Assembly: GCA_947475205.1 (NCBI GenBank)
Contig: CANJNG010000009.1
Coordinates: 1 to 48,128 of the forward strand
Source of the DNA: Bacteroidota bacterium
GTDB taxonomy: Bacteria > Bacteroidota > Bacteroidia > JAIBAJ01
Reading direction: 5' to 3'
DNA: 48,128 nucleotides
Shown here: piece by piece, positions 26,422 through 36,316 of the stretch
Layout: each line of letters starts with the position of its first letter
How positions within the stretch are numbered: position 1 is the first letter of the stretch
The notes under the pieces: model-generated
Database searches by the model: none
Told to the model about the DNA's origin: nothing
Seen by the model: only the letters and a program-made list of their open reading frames with translations
Program-made: the position numbers and the translations under genes

Positions 26422-26429
26422 TATCTTTG
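26422..26429 (+). promoter_or_regulatory. -7 box of uvrA
   Basis: TATCTTTG, full match, six bases before ATG 26436. An in-frame TTG inside the box (26427) is rejected as a start. Confidence 0.65.
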
Positions 26430-26435
26430 CACCCT

Positions 26436-29300
26436 ATGACCACGCCTCCCGAAGCAGCTGAACAAATTTCCACTTTCAAACCCGGTTTTATCGAAGATGG
26501 CGAAATAGAGATTCTCGGAGCTCGCGAACACAACCTCAAGAATATAGATATAACTATTCCCCGCAACAAGCTGGTAGTTATCACCGGTTTGAGCGGTAGC
26601 GGGAAATCGTCTTTGGCCTTCGATACTATTTATGCCGAAGGCCAACGCCGCTATATGGAAAGCTTCAATGCCTACGCCCGTCAGTTTTTAGGCAATATGG
26701 AGCGGCCCGATGTGGATAAAATTAACGGCCTGAGTCCAGTTATCTCTATTGAACAGAAAACAACTAACCGTAATCCCCGAAGCACTGTGGGAACGGTAAC
26801 CGAGATATACGATTTCCTGCGTCTGTTATTTGCCCGGGTAGCGAAAGCCTACTCCTATAATACGGGTGAACTCATGCAGAAATATTCCGACGATGAAATT
26901 GTAAACACAATTCTACAAAACTTTTCAGGAAAGAAATCCGCCATACTTGCCCCCTTGGTTAAAGGAAGAAAAGGGCATTACCGTGAGCTATTTGAGCAAA
27001 TACAGAAGCAAGGCTACACCAAGGTTCGAGTGGATGGAGAGATAGTAGAAATAGCATCTAAACCTAAACTCGACCGCTACAAAATTCACGACATTGAAGT
27101 GGTGATAGATAGAATTGTGGCTAAGGAAGCGGATCGGGAACGGCTGAACAAAAGCGTGCAGATTGCAATTAAGCAAGGTAAGGGCGAATTGATGGTCATT
27201 GATCTGGACAACAATATTGTTAAGCAATACAGTCGCAACCTGATGTGTCCCACCACAGGGATAAGCTACGAAGACCCACAACCCAACACCTTTTCCTTTA
27301 ATTCCCCTTACGGTGCCTGCCCCAAATGCCATGGCCTAGGCACTATAGCTGAAATCGACCGCAAGAAACTCATTCCCGACGAAAAGAAAAGCATTGCAAA
27401 AGGCGGTATCGCAGCACTTGGTGAACAGCGTGGCACTTGGGTTTTCGGACAATTACAAGCCATTGCCGATAAATTTGGCTTTACGCTGAATACCGCCATT
27501 GCAGACATTCCCGATGAAGGAATGGAGATGATTTTATTTGGGTCGGAAGAGGTATTGAAAGTGAAATCAGAAGATGGAAAATCGGCATACTCCATGAGTT
27601 TTGAAGGCGTGGTGAACTTCCTTCTTCGTCAAAGCACTGAGGCTACATCTAAAACCGAAATGAACTGGGTAAGAACCTTCCTCAATCGTGTTACTTGCCC
27701 CGTTTGCGAAGGTGCAAGGTTGAAAAAGGATGCTCTTTACTTTAAAATAGACGGCGAAAACATTGCTACCATTAGCCATAAAAACATAAACGATGCCGTG
27801 AAATGGTTTGAAACCATTGAAAAGCATTTAGACGAAAAGCAGCAACGTATCGCTACCGAAATACTCAAAGAAATCCGTTCACGCTTAGGATTTTTGTTGG
27901 ATGTTGGCTTAAGTTATCTCACCCTCGACCGTAATGCCCGCAGCCTTTCGGGAGGAGAAGCACAGCGGATTCGTCTTGCAACTCAAATCGGTTCACAATT
28001 GGTTGGGGTATTGTATATTTTAGATGAACCCAGCATAGGCTTGCATCAGCGAGATAATGTGAGGCTGATTGATGCTCTGAAAAAGCTGCGTGATACCGGA
28101 AATTCAGTGTTGGTAGTTGAGCATGATAATGATATGATGCTGGCTTCTGACCACTTAATTGATGTGGGACCAAGAGCCGGAATCCATGGGGGACGCATTG
28201 TAGCACAGGGCACACCCGCCGAAGTAATGGCTGCCGATACCATTACCGCCGATTATCTTTCAGGCAGGAAATCAATTGCTATTCCGAAAACCCGCAGAAA
28301 AGGAAATGGGAACTTTCTTGTACTTAAAGGGATGAAAGGGAATAATCTAAAAAATCTCACCGTAAAGTTTCCTTTAGGTAAATTTATTTGTGTTACGGGG
28401 GTTTCGGGTAGCGGGAAATCCACCATTATCGGCGAAACACTGTATCCAATCTTAAACAAATATGTTTATAAAAGCGAAGACCGCCCATTGGAATATGCCA
28501 AAGTGGAAGGCTTAGGGTTTATTGATAAAGTAATTGAAATTGACCAGTCGCCGATAGGACGCACTCCACGAAGCAATCCGGCAACCTATACGGGTGTAAT
28601 GGATGAAATTCGTAACCTGTACGCTAATCTTCCAGAAGCTAAGATTAGAGGCTATAAACCGGGGAGGTTTTCATTCAATGTAAAGGGTGGCCGTTGCGAA
28701 ACTTGTCAGGGGGCAGGAATGAAAACCATCGAAATGAATTTCCTGCCTGATGTGTATGTGCAATGCGAAACCTGCCAAGGCAAACGCTACAACCGAGAAA
28801 CACTCGAAATCAGATATAAAGGCAAAAGCGTTAACGATGTACTGAATATGGATATTGATACGGCTGTGCAGTTCTTTGAACCCGTTCCTCAAATTATCCG
28901 CAGCATCCGTACCCTGCACGAAGTGGGGTTGGGATATATTACCCTTGGTCAGCAAAGCACTACCCTAAGTGGTGGCGAAGCCCAACGCATAAAGCTTGCT
29001 GCCGAGTTGCAAAAACGCGACACCGGGAAAACCATTTATATTCTTGATGAACCCACCACAGGGCTTCACTTCGAAGATATTCGCATCCTGCTCGAAGTGC
29101 TTAACAAATTGGTGGACAAAGGCAATACCATTATTGTGATTGAACACAATTTAGATATTATAAAGGTAGCCGACCACATTATTGACATAGGTCCGGAAGG
29201 CGGTAGCGGCGGCGGTACTATTGTATGTGAAGGCACTCCCGAAAAAGTTGCGTTAAATAAAGATAGCTTTACCGCAAAGTTTTTGAAGGAGTTAGTTTAG
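26436..29300 (+). CDS. uvrA: Excinuclease ABC subunit A
   Basis: The 954-residue product is a full-length UvrA, the damage-recognition ATPase of nucleotide excision repair. Two ABC modules are visible, with Walker [21 protein letters not shown] and [17 protein letters not shown], the signature SGGEAQRI in both, and [11 protein letters not shown] / [11 protein letters not shown]. Zinc modules include CPKCHGLG and the CETCQGAG / [10 protein letters not shown] pair. I take ATG 26436 rather than the in-frame TTG 26427 because the latter is inside the -7 box. The box sits six bases before the ATG, so the message may be leaderless. uvrB is not in the window. Confidence 0.97.
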   Translation: MTTPPEAAEQISTFKPGFIEDGEIEILGAREHNLKNIDITIPRNKLVVITGLSGSGKSSLAFDTIYAEGQRRYMESFNAYARQFLGNMERPDVDKINGLSPVISIEQKTTNRNPRSTVGTVTEIYDFLRLLFARVAKAYSYNTGELMQKYSDDEIVNTILQNFSGKKSAILAPLVKGRKGHYRELFEQIQKQGYTKVRVDGEIVEIASKPKLDRYKIHDIEVVIDRIVAKEADRERLNKSVQIAIKQGKGELMVIDLDNNIVKQYSRNLMCPTTGISYEDPQPNTFSFNSPYGACPKCHGLGTIAEIDRKKLIPDEKKSIAKGGIAALGEQRGTWVFGQLQAIADKFGFTLNTAIADIPDEGMEMILFGSEEVLKVKSEDGKSAYSMSFEGVVNFLLRQSTEATSKTEMNWVRTFLNRVTCPVCEGARLKKDALYFKIDGENIATISHKNINDAVKWFETIEKHLDEKQQRIATEILKEIRSRLGFLLDVGLSYLTLDRNARSLSGGEAQRIRLATQIGSQLVGVLYILDEPSIGLHQRDNVRLIDALKKLRDTGNSVLVVEHDNDMMLASDHLIDVGPRAGIHGGRIVAQGTPAEVMAADTITADYLSGRKSIAIPKTRRKGNGNFLVLKGMKGNNLKNLTVKFPLGKFICVTGVSGSGKSTIIGETLYPILNKYVYKSEDRPLEYAKVEGLGFIDKVIEIDQSPIGRTPRSNPATYTGVMDEIRNLYANLPEAKIRGYKPGRFSFNVKGGRCETCQGAGMKTIEMNFLPDVYVQCETCQGKRYNRETLEIRYKGKSVNDVLNMDIDTAVQFFEPVPQIIRSIRTLHEVGLGYITLGQQSTTLSGGEAQRIKLAAELQKRDTGKTIYILDEPTTGLHFEDIRILLEVLNKLVDKGNTIIVIEHNLDIIKVADHIIDIGPEGGSGGGTIVCEGTPEKVALNKDSFTAKFLKELV

Positions 29301-29315
29301 GAGGGAAATAAATTC

Positions 29316-30587
29316 CTACCTAATCACAGTTTGCTTCCTATCTGGTCCTAGGGAAACTAAAGCAACAGGTACTTTGGTGTTTTCTTCAATAAAACGAATG
29401 TAGCTGCTTAATTCTTCCGGGAAATCGGTTTCGGAAGTGATTTGGGTTAAATCCTGCTTCCAACCTTTAAGGTTTTGATATTCGGGTTTTATGGTGGCAA
29501 CATTCATATCATAAGGAATTTCGGGTTGAGATTTCCCATCTACGTTGTATGAAGTGCAAACGTTCAGGGTATCTAAACCTGAAAGTACATCAGCTTTCAT
29601 CATCATCATTTTTGTTACGCCATTAATCATAATGGCATAATTAAGTGCCGGAAGGTCGAGCCAACCGCAGCGACGTGGACGACCTGTAGTAGAGCCAAAT
29701 TCACGCCCAACCTGACGGATGTTTTCTCCGGTTTGATCGAGGAGTTCAGTCGGGAATGGACCACTTCCAACCCGTGTGCTATAGGCTTTGAATATCCCAA
29801 TAACTTCATCAATTTTACTTGGAGCGATTCCAAGCCCGGTGCAGGCTCCGGCACACATGGTACTGCTTGACGTAACGAAGGGGTAGGTTCCAAAATCTAT
29901 ATCTAACAAACTGCCTTGTGCACCTTCGGCCAAAATGTTTTTGCCTTCTGAAAGCCAGTTATTGAGTTGATATTCGCTGTTGATAACAGGAAGGGTTTTG
30001 AGTTGCTCGATAGCTTCAAACCAAGTTTCGAGCAATGCAGGTAATTCGCTGTAATCGAACTTGTGGAAATCGAGCATTTGCTTGTGTTTATCAACAAGAA
30101 AATTAATCTTTTCTTTAAAGCCCTGTTCAAAAATGTCGCCGATTCTGATACCGTTTCTTCCGGTTTTGTCCATATAAGTTGGGCCTATTCCTTTAAGAGT
30201 AGAACCAATTTTGGCACTTCCTTTTGCAGCTTCAGAAGCGGCATCAAGTAAGCGGTGGGTAGGCAGAATAAGGTGAGATTTGGAAGATATTTTCAAGCGT
30301 TCGGCCGCTTTGATGCCTTCGTTTTCAATAGCCTTTATTTCTTTTTGGAAGATTACCGGATCAATCACCACGCCATTGCCAATCACATTGATAATCCCAT
30401 CACGAAAGATGCCCGATGGTATGGTGTGCAAAACGTATTTCTTGCCGTTAAATTCTAAGGTATGTCCGGCATTGGGGCCACCCTGAAAGCGAGCCACAAT
30501 ATCGTAACCGGGGGTTACTACATCCACGATTTTACCTTTGCCTTCGTCGCCCCATTGAAGCCCAAGCAATACATCTACTTTTCCCAT
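29316..30587 (-). CDS. purA: Adenylosuccinate synthase
   Basis: The 423-residue enzyme joins IMP and aspartate using GTP on the way to AMP. Signatures: N-terminal VLLGLQWGDEGKGKIVD, the IMP-site GPNAGHTL and KGIGPTYMDKTGR, and the later EGAQGSLLDIDFGTYPFVTSS and STTGRPRRCGWLDLPAL. The length and start (ATG 30587) are standard. A TACTTTTG box (30608-30615) lies 20 bases upstream. It converges with uvrA, 15 bases apart, and is divergent from the ABC substrate-binding gene. No purine operon partners are seen. Confidence 0.97.
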   Translation of the reverse strand: MGKVDVLLGLQWGDEGKGKIVDVVTPGYDIVARFQGGPNAGHTLEFNGKKYVLHTIPSGIFRDGIINVIGNGVVIDPVIFQKEIKAIENEGIKAAERLKISSKSHLILPTHRLLDAASEAAKGSAKIGSTLKGIGPTYMDKTGRNGIRIGDIFEQGFKEKINFLVDKHKQMLDFHKFDYSELPALLETWFEAIEQLKTLPVINSEYQLNNWLSEGKNILAEGAQGSLLDIDFGTYPFVTSSSTMCAGACTGLGIAPSKIDEVIGIFKAYSTRVGSGPFPTELLDQTGENIRQVGREFGSTTGRPRRCGWLDLPALNYAIMINGVTKMMMMKADVLSGLDTLNVCTSYNVDGKSQPEIPYDMNVATIKPEYQNLKGWKQDLTQITSETDFPEELSSYIRFIEENTKVPVALVSLGPDRKQTVIR

Positions 30588-30607
30588 TTGTTAAGTTTGA
30601 AACGTGG

Positions 30608-30615
30608 CAAAAGTA
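30608..30615 (-). promoter_or_regulatory. -7 box of purA
   Basis: TACTTTTG on the minus strand, 20 bases before ATG 30587; a full TAnnTTTG match. Confidence 0.65.
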
Positions 30616-30677
30616 TTGCGGTTTGTTATTTAGAGGGATGATTGAAAATGGAGTTTCAAAGTAAATTACTAACAAGA

Positions 30678-30705
30678 TTTGAGCGAAGGATTATAGTTAG
30701 ATTTG
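30678..30705 (+). promoter_or_regulatory. Promoter of ABC substrate-binding/moxR pair
   Basis: TTTG at 30678-30681, 16 bases, then TAGATTTG at 30698-30705, 15 bases before ATG 30721. It shows which of the possible in-frame starts is used. Confidence 0.7.
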
Positions 30706-30720
30706 CGGCCAAATTTATTT

Positions 30721-31650
30721 ATGCCCAAATCCAATTTCTTTATTCCAAAAAGAACACTAATTCTCTCATTCCTAATTGCTCTTTTGGTTTCCTGTGGCGA
30801 AAAGAAGAAAGAAGGAATCCCGACGGTGGCCTATTTAGATTTATTGGAAGATGAAACCCTTGCTCAGGCTCGAAAGGGCTTTTGGGATGCCTTGGAGAAG
30901 AATGGCTATTCTGAAAAGGGAGGAACACTCAATGTTTTATACCGCAATGCTCAGGGCGATCAAGTGGCCTTGGTGCAGGCTTGTGATTATATGGTTAGTG
31001 AGAAAGTGGATTTGATTGCCACCAACCCTACGCTTTCAACCATTACGGCAGTTAAGAAAGCAGGAGATATTCCGGTATGTATGATGGTTAGTCCCCGCCC
31101 CGATTTGGCAGGATTGGCTGCTAAGGACGGTTCCTGGCCTAAGAACTTATTCGGAGTTTACGAAACCTTAGATTATATCGATTCGTCTTTGGCATTGGTG
31201 AAAACCTATCTTCCCAATATCAAAGCTATAGGGCTCACATATAACCAAAGCGAACCGCAAAGTGTGGATGCATTTAATGAGGTTACGCATTATTGCGAGC
31301 AAAACGGAATAAGGTTAGAGGCTCTTCCGGTAAACAATTCATCGGAAACGCAACAGGTAACGGCAACGCTTCTTACCAAGAATATTGATGCCTTTTTTGC
31401 CCTGCCCGATAATGTAATCTTTGCTTCGTTTGAAACGGTAAAGAAGCTTTGCGATGCAAATAAAATTCCGGTTTTCACCAGCGAGGCCGGATTAGTAAAA
31501 CGAGGAGCAGTGGCCAGCTATGGTGCCGACTTTTACGAATGGGGCTTTCAGGCCGGGAATCAGGCGGCGGCATATCTTAAAAATAAAACAAAATTACCTA
31601 AACCTGAAGCGGTGCTAAAACGGGTGAAAACGATTGGTGATGGACATTAG
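30721..31650 (+). CDS. ABC transporter substrate-binding lipoprotein (ABC_sub_bind type)
   Basis: The 309-residue product has a lipoprotein signal (LILSFLIALLVSC, Cys25) and a periplasmic-binding-protein fold of the kind found in TrpX-like amino-acid importers: PTVAYLDLLEDETLAQARKG opening, IATNPTLSTITAVKKAGDIPV, a KAIGLTYNQSEPQSVDAF second lobe and FALPDNVIF. It starts at ATG 30721, because a TTG further up is inside the promoter box. No permease or ATPase gene lies next to it; the partner genes are elsewhere, or the protein is a stand-alone receptor. It is followed at 25 bases by a MoxR ATPase with no clear promoter. Confidence 0.85.
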   Translation: MPKSNFFIPKRTLILSFLIALLVSCGEKKKEGIPTVAYLDLLEDETLAQARKGFWDALEKNGYSEKGGTLNVLYRNAQGDQVALVQACDYMVSEKVDLIATNPTLSTITAVKKAGDIPVCMMVSPRPDLAGLAAKDGSWPKNLFGVYETLDYIDSSLALVKTYLPNIKAIGLTYNQSEPQSVDAFNEVTHYCEQNGIRLEALPVNNSSETQQVTATLLTKNIDAFFALPDNVIFASFETVKKLCDANKIPVFTSEAGLVKRGAVASYGADFYEWGFQAGNQAAAYLKNKTKLPKPEAVLKRVKTIGDGH

Positions 31651-31675
31651 ATATAAGAAATTAGACATTAAAAAT

Positions 31676-32698
31676 ATGGAAGAACAAAACATACAAATAG
31701 ACCAAGCCTTAGCCAATATTCAGAAATTGGTGGACAATATCGAAACGGTTATCCGTGGGAAGCGGATGCAGATACAGTTTGTGCTTACGGCCTTGCTGGC
31801 CAAAGGACACATCCTGATGGAGGATAATCCCGGCACCGGAAAGACAGTGATGGCGAAAACCTTAGCTCAAAGTATTTCGGGCGATACAGGAAAGAGTGGG
31901 GGAGGAGGGGCAAATTTTAAACGGATACAGTTTACACCCGATTTGTTGCCTATGGATTTAATCGGTTCGCATATTTTTGATGATGTGAAAAAGGAATTCG
32001 TGTTCAAGAAGGGGCCACTGTTTTGCAATTTGCTGTTGGCCGATGAAATTAATAGGGCATCGCCCAAGGTGCAATCGGCTTTGCTGGAATGTATGGCCGA
32101 GCACCAAATTACGATGGGCGAAACCACTTATCCGCTCGAAAAACTGTTCTTCACCATCGCTACCCAAAACCCGGTGGAGATGGAAGGCACGTACCCGCTT
32201 CCGGCGGCACAATTGGATAGGTTTTTTATTAAGATTTACTTCGGCTATGTGGACGAAGCCACGGAACTAAACATTTATAAGGACTATCTCGGGATTCAGA
32301 ACAATCTGGAGAACATTCATCAGGTGCTGAGTATGGACGAGATTTTGTTTCTGCAAAACGAAACCGAGAAAGTGTTTATTCATGATGAGCTTATTACCGC
32401 CGTGCGAAACATTGTTCGCGATACGCGTAAGCATTCCGACATCGTGTTGGGAGCGTCCACCCGTAGCGGTATTACTTTCCTCAAGTGCCTCAAGGCTTTT
32501 GCTTTGGTGAATGGCCGGACTTTCGTAACCGAAGATGATTTGAATCAGATTACGGTTGCCGTTATAGATCATCGCCTAATTTACCGAAACAAAGAAGGTA
32601 AACAAAATGCCCTGAAAGCAATTCTGGCTAAACAGTTAGACCGATTGAGCAAACTGAAAATTGTGCATCATCAGGTGTATCAGCCGGGCCTATCTTAA
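31676..32698 (+). CDS. MoxR-family AAA+ ATPase
   Basis: The 340-residue product is a MoxR ATPase: Walker A GTGKTVMAK near residue 53, Walker B LLLADEINRASPKVQSALLECMAE, and the AAA lid with ATQNPVEMEGTYPLPAAQLDRF. These act as chaperones for metal-centre assembly or complex maturation, usually beside DUF58 and VWA genes. None of those partners follows here; instead a 42-bp repeat array and a glycosyltransferase come next. I start at ATG 31676 (MEEQNIQ), since the longer frame overlaps the previous gene and reads through low-complexity TTAGACATTA sequence. It is probably expressed with the binding protein upstream. Confidence 0.92.
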   Translation: MEEQNIQIDQALANIQKLVDNIETVIRGKRMQIQFVLTALLAKGHILMEDNPGTGKTVMAKTLAQSISGDTGKSGGGGANFKRIQFTPDLLPMDLIGSHIFDDVKKEFVFKKGPLFCNLLLADEINRASPKVQSALLECMAEHQITMGETTYPLEKLFFTIATQNPVEMEGTYPLPAAQLDRFFIKIYFGYVDEATELNIYKDYLGIQNNLENIHQVLSMDEILFLQNETEKVFIHDELITAVRNIVRDTRKHSDIVLGASTRSGITFLKCLKAFALVNGRTFVTEDDLNQITVAVIDHRLIYRNKEGKQNALKAILAKQLDRLSKLKIVHHQVYQPGLS

Positions 32699-32748
32699 TT
32701 CAAATCCAATAAAAGGGGGGGCTCTCGAGACTGTTGAAGTCTCCACTT

Positions 32749-33000
32749 TGCGACGTTCCTTTTTGCCGAAACCTCACGAAGTGTTCAACATGCGATGTTC
32801 CATTTTGCCGGAACGTCACAAAGTGTTCAACTTGCGACGTTCCATTTTGCCGGAACGTCACGAAGTGTTCACTTTGCGATGTTCCATTTTGCCGGAACCT
32901 CACGAAGTGTTCAACTTGCGACGTTCCTTTTTGCCGGAACCTCACGAAGTGTTCAACTTGCGACGTTCCATTTTGCCTGAACGTCGCGAAGTGTTCAATT
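32749..33000. repeat. Six-copy 42-bp tandem repeat of imperfect palindromes
   Basis: Six units of exactly 42 bp fill 32749-33000. Unit 3 is the clearest: GACGTTCC then 8 bases then GGAACGTC, a hairpin with 8-bp arms. The arms extend imperfectly into the flanking GAAGTGTTCAACTTG. Units differ at a few sites only (for example GACG/GATG, GGAACG/GGAACC). A half-unit-like TTGAAGTCTCCACTT precedes the array. It sits between moxR and the glycosyltransferase. Four long open frames overlap it on both strands, because the period is a multiple of three; none has a good start, so it is treated as non-coding. Confidence 0.9.
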
Positions 33001-33181
33001 CCCTTTTTGTCGCTTTCGCGGAAAATGGAAATTTTACTTCGCAGCTTGATTGACCAAACGCTCTACTTGTCAAATCCTCTTAAATGTTTTGTTTATAAGG
33101 CAACAATTGGCTAAACTAACTAATGATGCTATAGAAAAGCTTTCACCCCACAAATTTCCCCCTCAAAATCCTTTCTCCTTC

Positions 33182-33189
33182 TATCTTCG
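33182..33189 (+). promoter_or_regulatory. -7-like box of the glycosyltransferase
   Basis: TATCTTCG (one base from TAnnTTTG), four bases before GTG 33194. It supports the GTG start and a leaderless message. Confidence 0.5.
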
Positions 33190-33193
33190 CCTC

Positions 33194-34498
33194 GTGAAAC
33201 CCAAGAAAGCACTCATCATCACCTATTATTGGCCTCCTGCGGGTGGTGCGGGGGTGCAGCGGTGGTTGAAGTTTGTGAAATATCTTCGTGATTTTGGTTG
33301 GGAGCCTGTGGTTTACACTGCACAAAATGGCGAAGTGCCTATCCTTGATGCTTCGCTGGAAAAGGATGTTCCGCCGGGAATCACCGTGCTGAAGCAACCC
33401 ATTGTGGAGCCTTATAGCTTATACAAACGCTTCATCGGCCAAAAGAAAGACGAAAAGATAAACGCCGGGTTTCTGTCCGAAAGCAGCAAAAATCCCCTGC
33501 TGGAAAAGATAAGTGTGTTTGTGCGGGGAAATGTATTTATCCCCGATGCTCGAATGCTGTGGATTCGCCCATCGGTGAAATATCTGAAAGCTTATTTGAA
33601 AGAGAACCCCGTGGATGTGATAATCTCTACCGGGCCACCCCATTCCATGCACCTCATCGCCATGAAACTTAAAGCCGAGCTGGGTTTGCCCTGGCTGGCC
33701 GATTTCCGCGACCCCTGGACCAATATTGATTTCTATCCCCAGTTGATGCTTACCCGCTGGGCAGATTCGCAACACCGCAAACTGGAGCAGCAGGTTATTA
33801 AGAATGCTGATGCTTTATTGGTGATAAGCCGGGCCATGAGGCAGGAGTTTCTGGAACTGGGAGCAGCGAACCCGATTGTGATTACCAATGGTTTTGATGA
33901 TGATGATTTTAGTGGTGAAACACAGCTAAGCCCTAAGTTTACCCTCAGCCATATCGGGTCGATGAACAAAGACCGAAACTCTCCACTGCTTTGGAAAGTG
34001 CTGGATGATATTTGTAAGGAGAATGCTGACTTCAAGCGGGATTTTGTGCTAAGATTGGTAGGCAAAAATGATGTGGAAGTAAGCAGGAATCTATCAATCG
34101 TTAGTTTCACAACAGAATTTGTGGCCTATTTGCCCCACGATGAAGTAACGCAATTCACGGCTTCGTCACAGGTGTTGCTGTTGCCTTTAAACAATACCCC
34201 AAACGTGCAGGGTATCCTCACCGGAAAACTGTTTGAATACTTGGCTGCCCGTCGGCCAATTCTCTGCATCGGGCCTCCTTCCGGCGATTGTGCTGCCGTG
34301 ATCAGCGAAACCCAATCGGGAGTAGTGGTGAACTTTGAGGATAGTGAAGGAATGAAAAAGGCCGTTCTTGATTTTTATGATGAATTCAAATCAGGAACAC
34401 TAGCTGTTTCGGGCAAAGGCGTAGAGAAATATTCCAGAAGAAACCTAACGAAACAGTTGGTTGCGGATTTAGATGAAATTAAATCTCGTTCAGTATAA
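33194..34498 (+). CDS. GT-B glycosyltransferase (family 4-like)
   Basis: The 434-residue product opens with KALIITYYWPPAGGAGVQRW, the acceptor-side loop typical of Bacteroidota family 4-type glycosyltransferases, and has a Rossmann C-half with GKLFEYLAARRPILCIG, the nucleotide-sugar-binding motif including the conserved Glu. It would transfer a sugar from a nucleotide donor in surface polysaccharide or glycoconjugate synthesis. The start is GTG 33194: the protein homology begins there, the longer frame runs back into the repeat array, and a -7-like box lies four bases ahead. No other polysaccharide genes are adjacent, so donor and acceptor are unknown. Confidence 0.88.
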   Translation: MKPKKALIITYYWPPAGGAGVQRWLKFVKYLRDFGWEPVVYTAQNGEVPILDASLEKDVPPGITVLKQPIVEPYSLYKRFIGQKKDEKINAGFLSESSKNPLLEKISVFVRGNVFIPDARMLWIRPSVKYLKAYLKENPVDVIISTGPPHSMHLIAMKLKAELGLPWLADFRDPWTNIDFYPQLMLTRWADSQHRKLEQQVIKNADALLVISRAMRQEFLELGAANPIVITNGFDDDDFSGETQLSPKFTLSHIGSMNKDRNSPLLWKVLDDICKENADFKRDFVLRLVGKNDVEVSRNLSIVSFTTEFVAYLPHDEVTQFTASSQVLLLPLNNTPNVQGILTGKLFEYLAARRPILCIGPPSGDCAAVISETQSGVVVNFEDSEGMKKAVLDFYDEFKSGTLAVSGKGVEKYSRRNLTKQLVADLDEIKSRSV

Positions 34499-34561
34499 TT
34501 AGCATGCCATTAAAATATGACAGCCTCCCTCCTACCCTACTAGAAACTTGGAATGGGCTAT

Positions 34562-35437
34562 CTAAAACCCCAACAATTCTAAATCAAATACCAAGGTAGC
34601 ATTCGCCGGAATATCGGGAGGTAGCCCTTTTTCGCCATAGCCCAATGTTGGGGGAACAATCAGGCGGTATTTCGTTCCTTTATTCATTAGAGGAAGTATT
34701 TCGTCCCACGCCTTTATTACTTCACCCTTCCCGACAGTAAACATAAAAGGTTCGCCTTTATCGTAGCTACTATCAAACTTTTTAGTGTTGAGCAGTACCC
34801 CATCGTAATGCACTTTAGCCATTTGCCCGGCAGCAATGTTCGTCCCTTTCCCTTCCTTAATCTTTATATATTTCAATCCCGAAGCCGTTTTGAGGGTGTC
34901 CCTACCTTTCAGGTTATCCATATAATAAATTCCCTTCTTCTTCACATCCAGAATATCCATTTCAAAAATGAGGGTAGAGTTGGGCGGAATATCGCCAAGG
35001 TTTCTGTCGCCATATGCTAAATCGGGCGGAATTCGTAGCATAACCCTATCTCCTTTGCGGAATAGTTTCAGGCCGCTATCCCACCCCGAAATTACATTGC
35101 CCTGCCCAACTTTTACAGTTAATGGGCGACCACGCTCGTAACTGTTGTCGAATTTCTTACCATTATCGAGTTTCCCTATATAATGAAGCGTAACCTCATC
35201 GCCATTGGCAATAGTTTCACCATCGCCCAGCCTGAAATACTCATACACCAAACCGCTTTTTGTACCTGTTGGAACATGAAGTTGGCGTTCTACAGGTTTA
35301 GGAGCTTGAACTGTTTGCGAACTTGGTTTGCAACCTGCAATAACCATCAGGCAAAGCATAGTTACATAACAAAACTTCCCCCAATTTAGCTTAGTAAATT
35401 GGAGGAAGTTTGATTTATTTTTTGTAACGAAGGGCAT
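34562..35437 (-). CDS. FKBP-type peptidyl-prolyl isomerase lipoprotein with two FKBP domains
   Basis: The 291-residue product has a lipobox MVIAGC (Cys36) after a long N-region. Two FKBP domains follow, at about 78-165 (GDEVTLHYIGKLDNGKKFDNSY to PPDLAYG) and about 198-290 (AGQMAKVHYDGVLLNTKKFDSSY to PPTLGYGEKG). Both keep the FD-S and YG motifs of the active pocket. Its ATG overlaps the TAA of the upstream FKBP gene (TAATG), so the two are translationally coupled. It speeds proline isomerisation in exported proteins and is likely anchored to the periplasmic face of a membrane. Confidence 0.9.
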   Translation of the reverse strand: MPFVTKNKSNFLQFTKLNWGKFCYVTMLCLMVIAGCKPSSQTVQAPKPVERQLHVPTGTKSGLVYEYFRLGDGETIANGDEVTLHYIGKLDNGKKFDNSYERGRPLTVKVGQGNVISGWDSGLKLFRKGDRVMLRIPPDLAYGDRNLGDIPPNSTLIFEMDILDVKKKGIYYMDNLKGRDTLKTASGLKYIKIKEGKGTNIAAGQMAKVHYDGVLLNTKKFDSSYDKGEPFMFTVGKGEVIKAWDEILPLMNKGTKYRLIVPPTLGYGEKGLPPDIPANATLVFDLELLGF

Positions 35438-36309
35438 TATTTCTTTTTAACCACGTTCACCAATTGCACTTTAAATACAAGCGTTGATGCAGGTGGAATT
35501 GGTCCCGAACCGCGTGGGCCATAAGCCAAATCAGAGGGGATAATAAATGTAGCTTCTCCGCCCTTTTTCATTTTAGAAAGACCAATTTCCCAACCGGGGA
35601 TAACCATTCCACGACCTAAACTAAATTTGATTGGGTCACCTCGTTCAAAGCTACTATCGAATACTTTACCATCGAGCAGAGTGCCTTCGTAATTTACCAC
35701 TACCGAGTCGCCGGGCTGAGCCAATGCACCGCTTCCGGCTTTGGTTTCTATATAATAAAGACCTAGGCTATCGGGAGCAGTTTTAATTCCTTTTTGGCTA
35801 ATATATTCAACCAGTTTGGTTTTCTCTACCTGAACTTGTGATTGTGCTTCATTGGCTCTTTGTTTATCAAAATCAGCTCTTGATTCCACTTTCTTCATCT
35901 TTACATTAAATTTAAGCATTGCACCTTCTTTCAAAAAAGCAGGTTTAGGGGCTTTGCTGGTGAAACTGTAAAACGAATCTGGATTAACAATAAAAGAAGC
36001 ACTATCGCCTTCGCTCATCATGGCAAAGCCTTCTTCGATACTTCCGCCGTATTTCGATTCAAAAAGCGGGAACTGTTGATCTTTACCAAATTTGCGTGAA
36101 TCAAAGATAATAGAGTCGTTTAGAGAGTTACTCAATGTCATTTCTACTGACATAATATCGCCTATTTCGGGTGATTTTGCATCTTCGTTTTGGGAGAAGA
36201 ATTGGTAGTAGAGACCGGTTTCTGAAAGTTCGTAGCCGGGGAATTTAGAGTTTTTACAAGCGGTTAATACTGTTGCTACCGTGGCAGCGAATAGAATCGT
36301 TTTTTTCAT
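35437..36309 (-). CDS. FKBP-type peptidyl-prolyl isomerase lipoprotein (degenerate + active FKBP domain)
   Basis: The 290-residue product has a signal peptide with lipobox LTAC (Cys18). The first half (EIGDIMSVEMTLSNSLNDSIIFDSRKF to ADFDKQ) has an FKBP-like outline without the usual YG pocket motif. The second half (about 200-287) is a full FKBP domain: GDSVVNYEG-type start, FDSSFERGDPIKF, GWEIGLSKMKKG, PSDLAYGPRGSG. It is co-translated with the downstream two-domain FKBP gene (1-base overlap). It has no clear box of its own and is separated from the third FKBP gene by 148 bases of microsatellite-like sequence. Confidence 0.9.
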   Translation of the reverse strand: MKKTILFAATVATVLTACKNSKFPGYELSETGLYYQFFSQNEDAKSPEIGDIMSVEMTLSNSLNDSIIFDSRKFGKDQQFPLFESKYGGSIEEGFAMMSEGDSASFIVNPDSFYSFTSKAPKPAFLKEGAMLKFNVKMKKVESRADFDKQRANEAQSQVQVEKTKLVEYISQKGIKTAPDSLGLYYIETKAGSGALAQPGDSVVVNYEGTLLDGKVFDSSFERGDPIKFSLGRGMVIPGWEIGLSKMKKGGEATFIIPSDLAYGPRGSGPIPPASTLVFKVQLVNVVKKK

Positions 36310-36316
36310 TTTTGTG

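Noticed and set aside
32749-33000. CRISPR array
   Set aside because: Units follow each other without spacers and no cas genes are present.
32661-33114. Overlapping open frames giving Cys-rich or FHFAGTS-type repeat proteins
   Set aside because: All are by-products of the 42-bp array; frames are open on both strands, starts are non-ATG or lie inside moxR, and no domain is seen.
33050-33193. N-terminal extension of the glycosyltransferase
   Set aside because: It runs out of the repeat array, and the family N-terminus begins at the GTG 33194.
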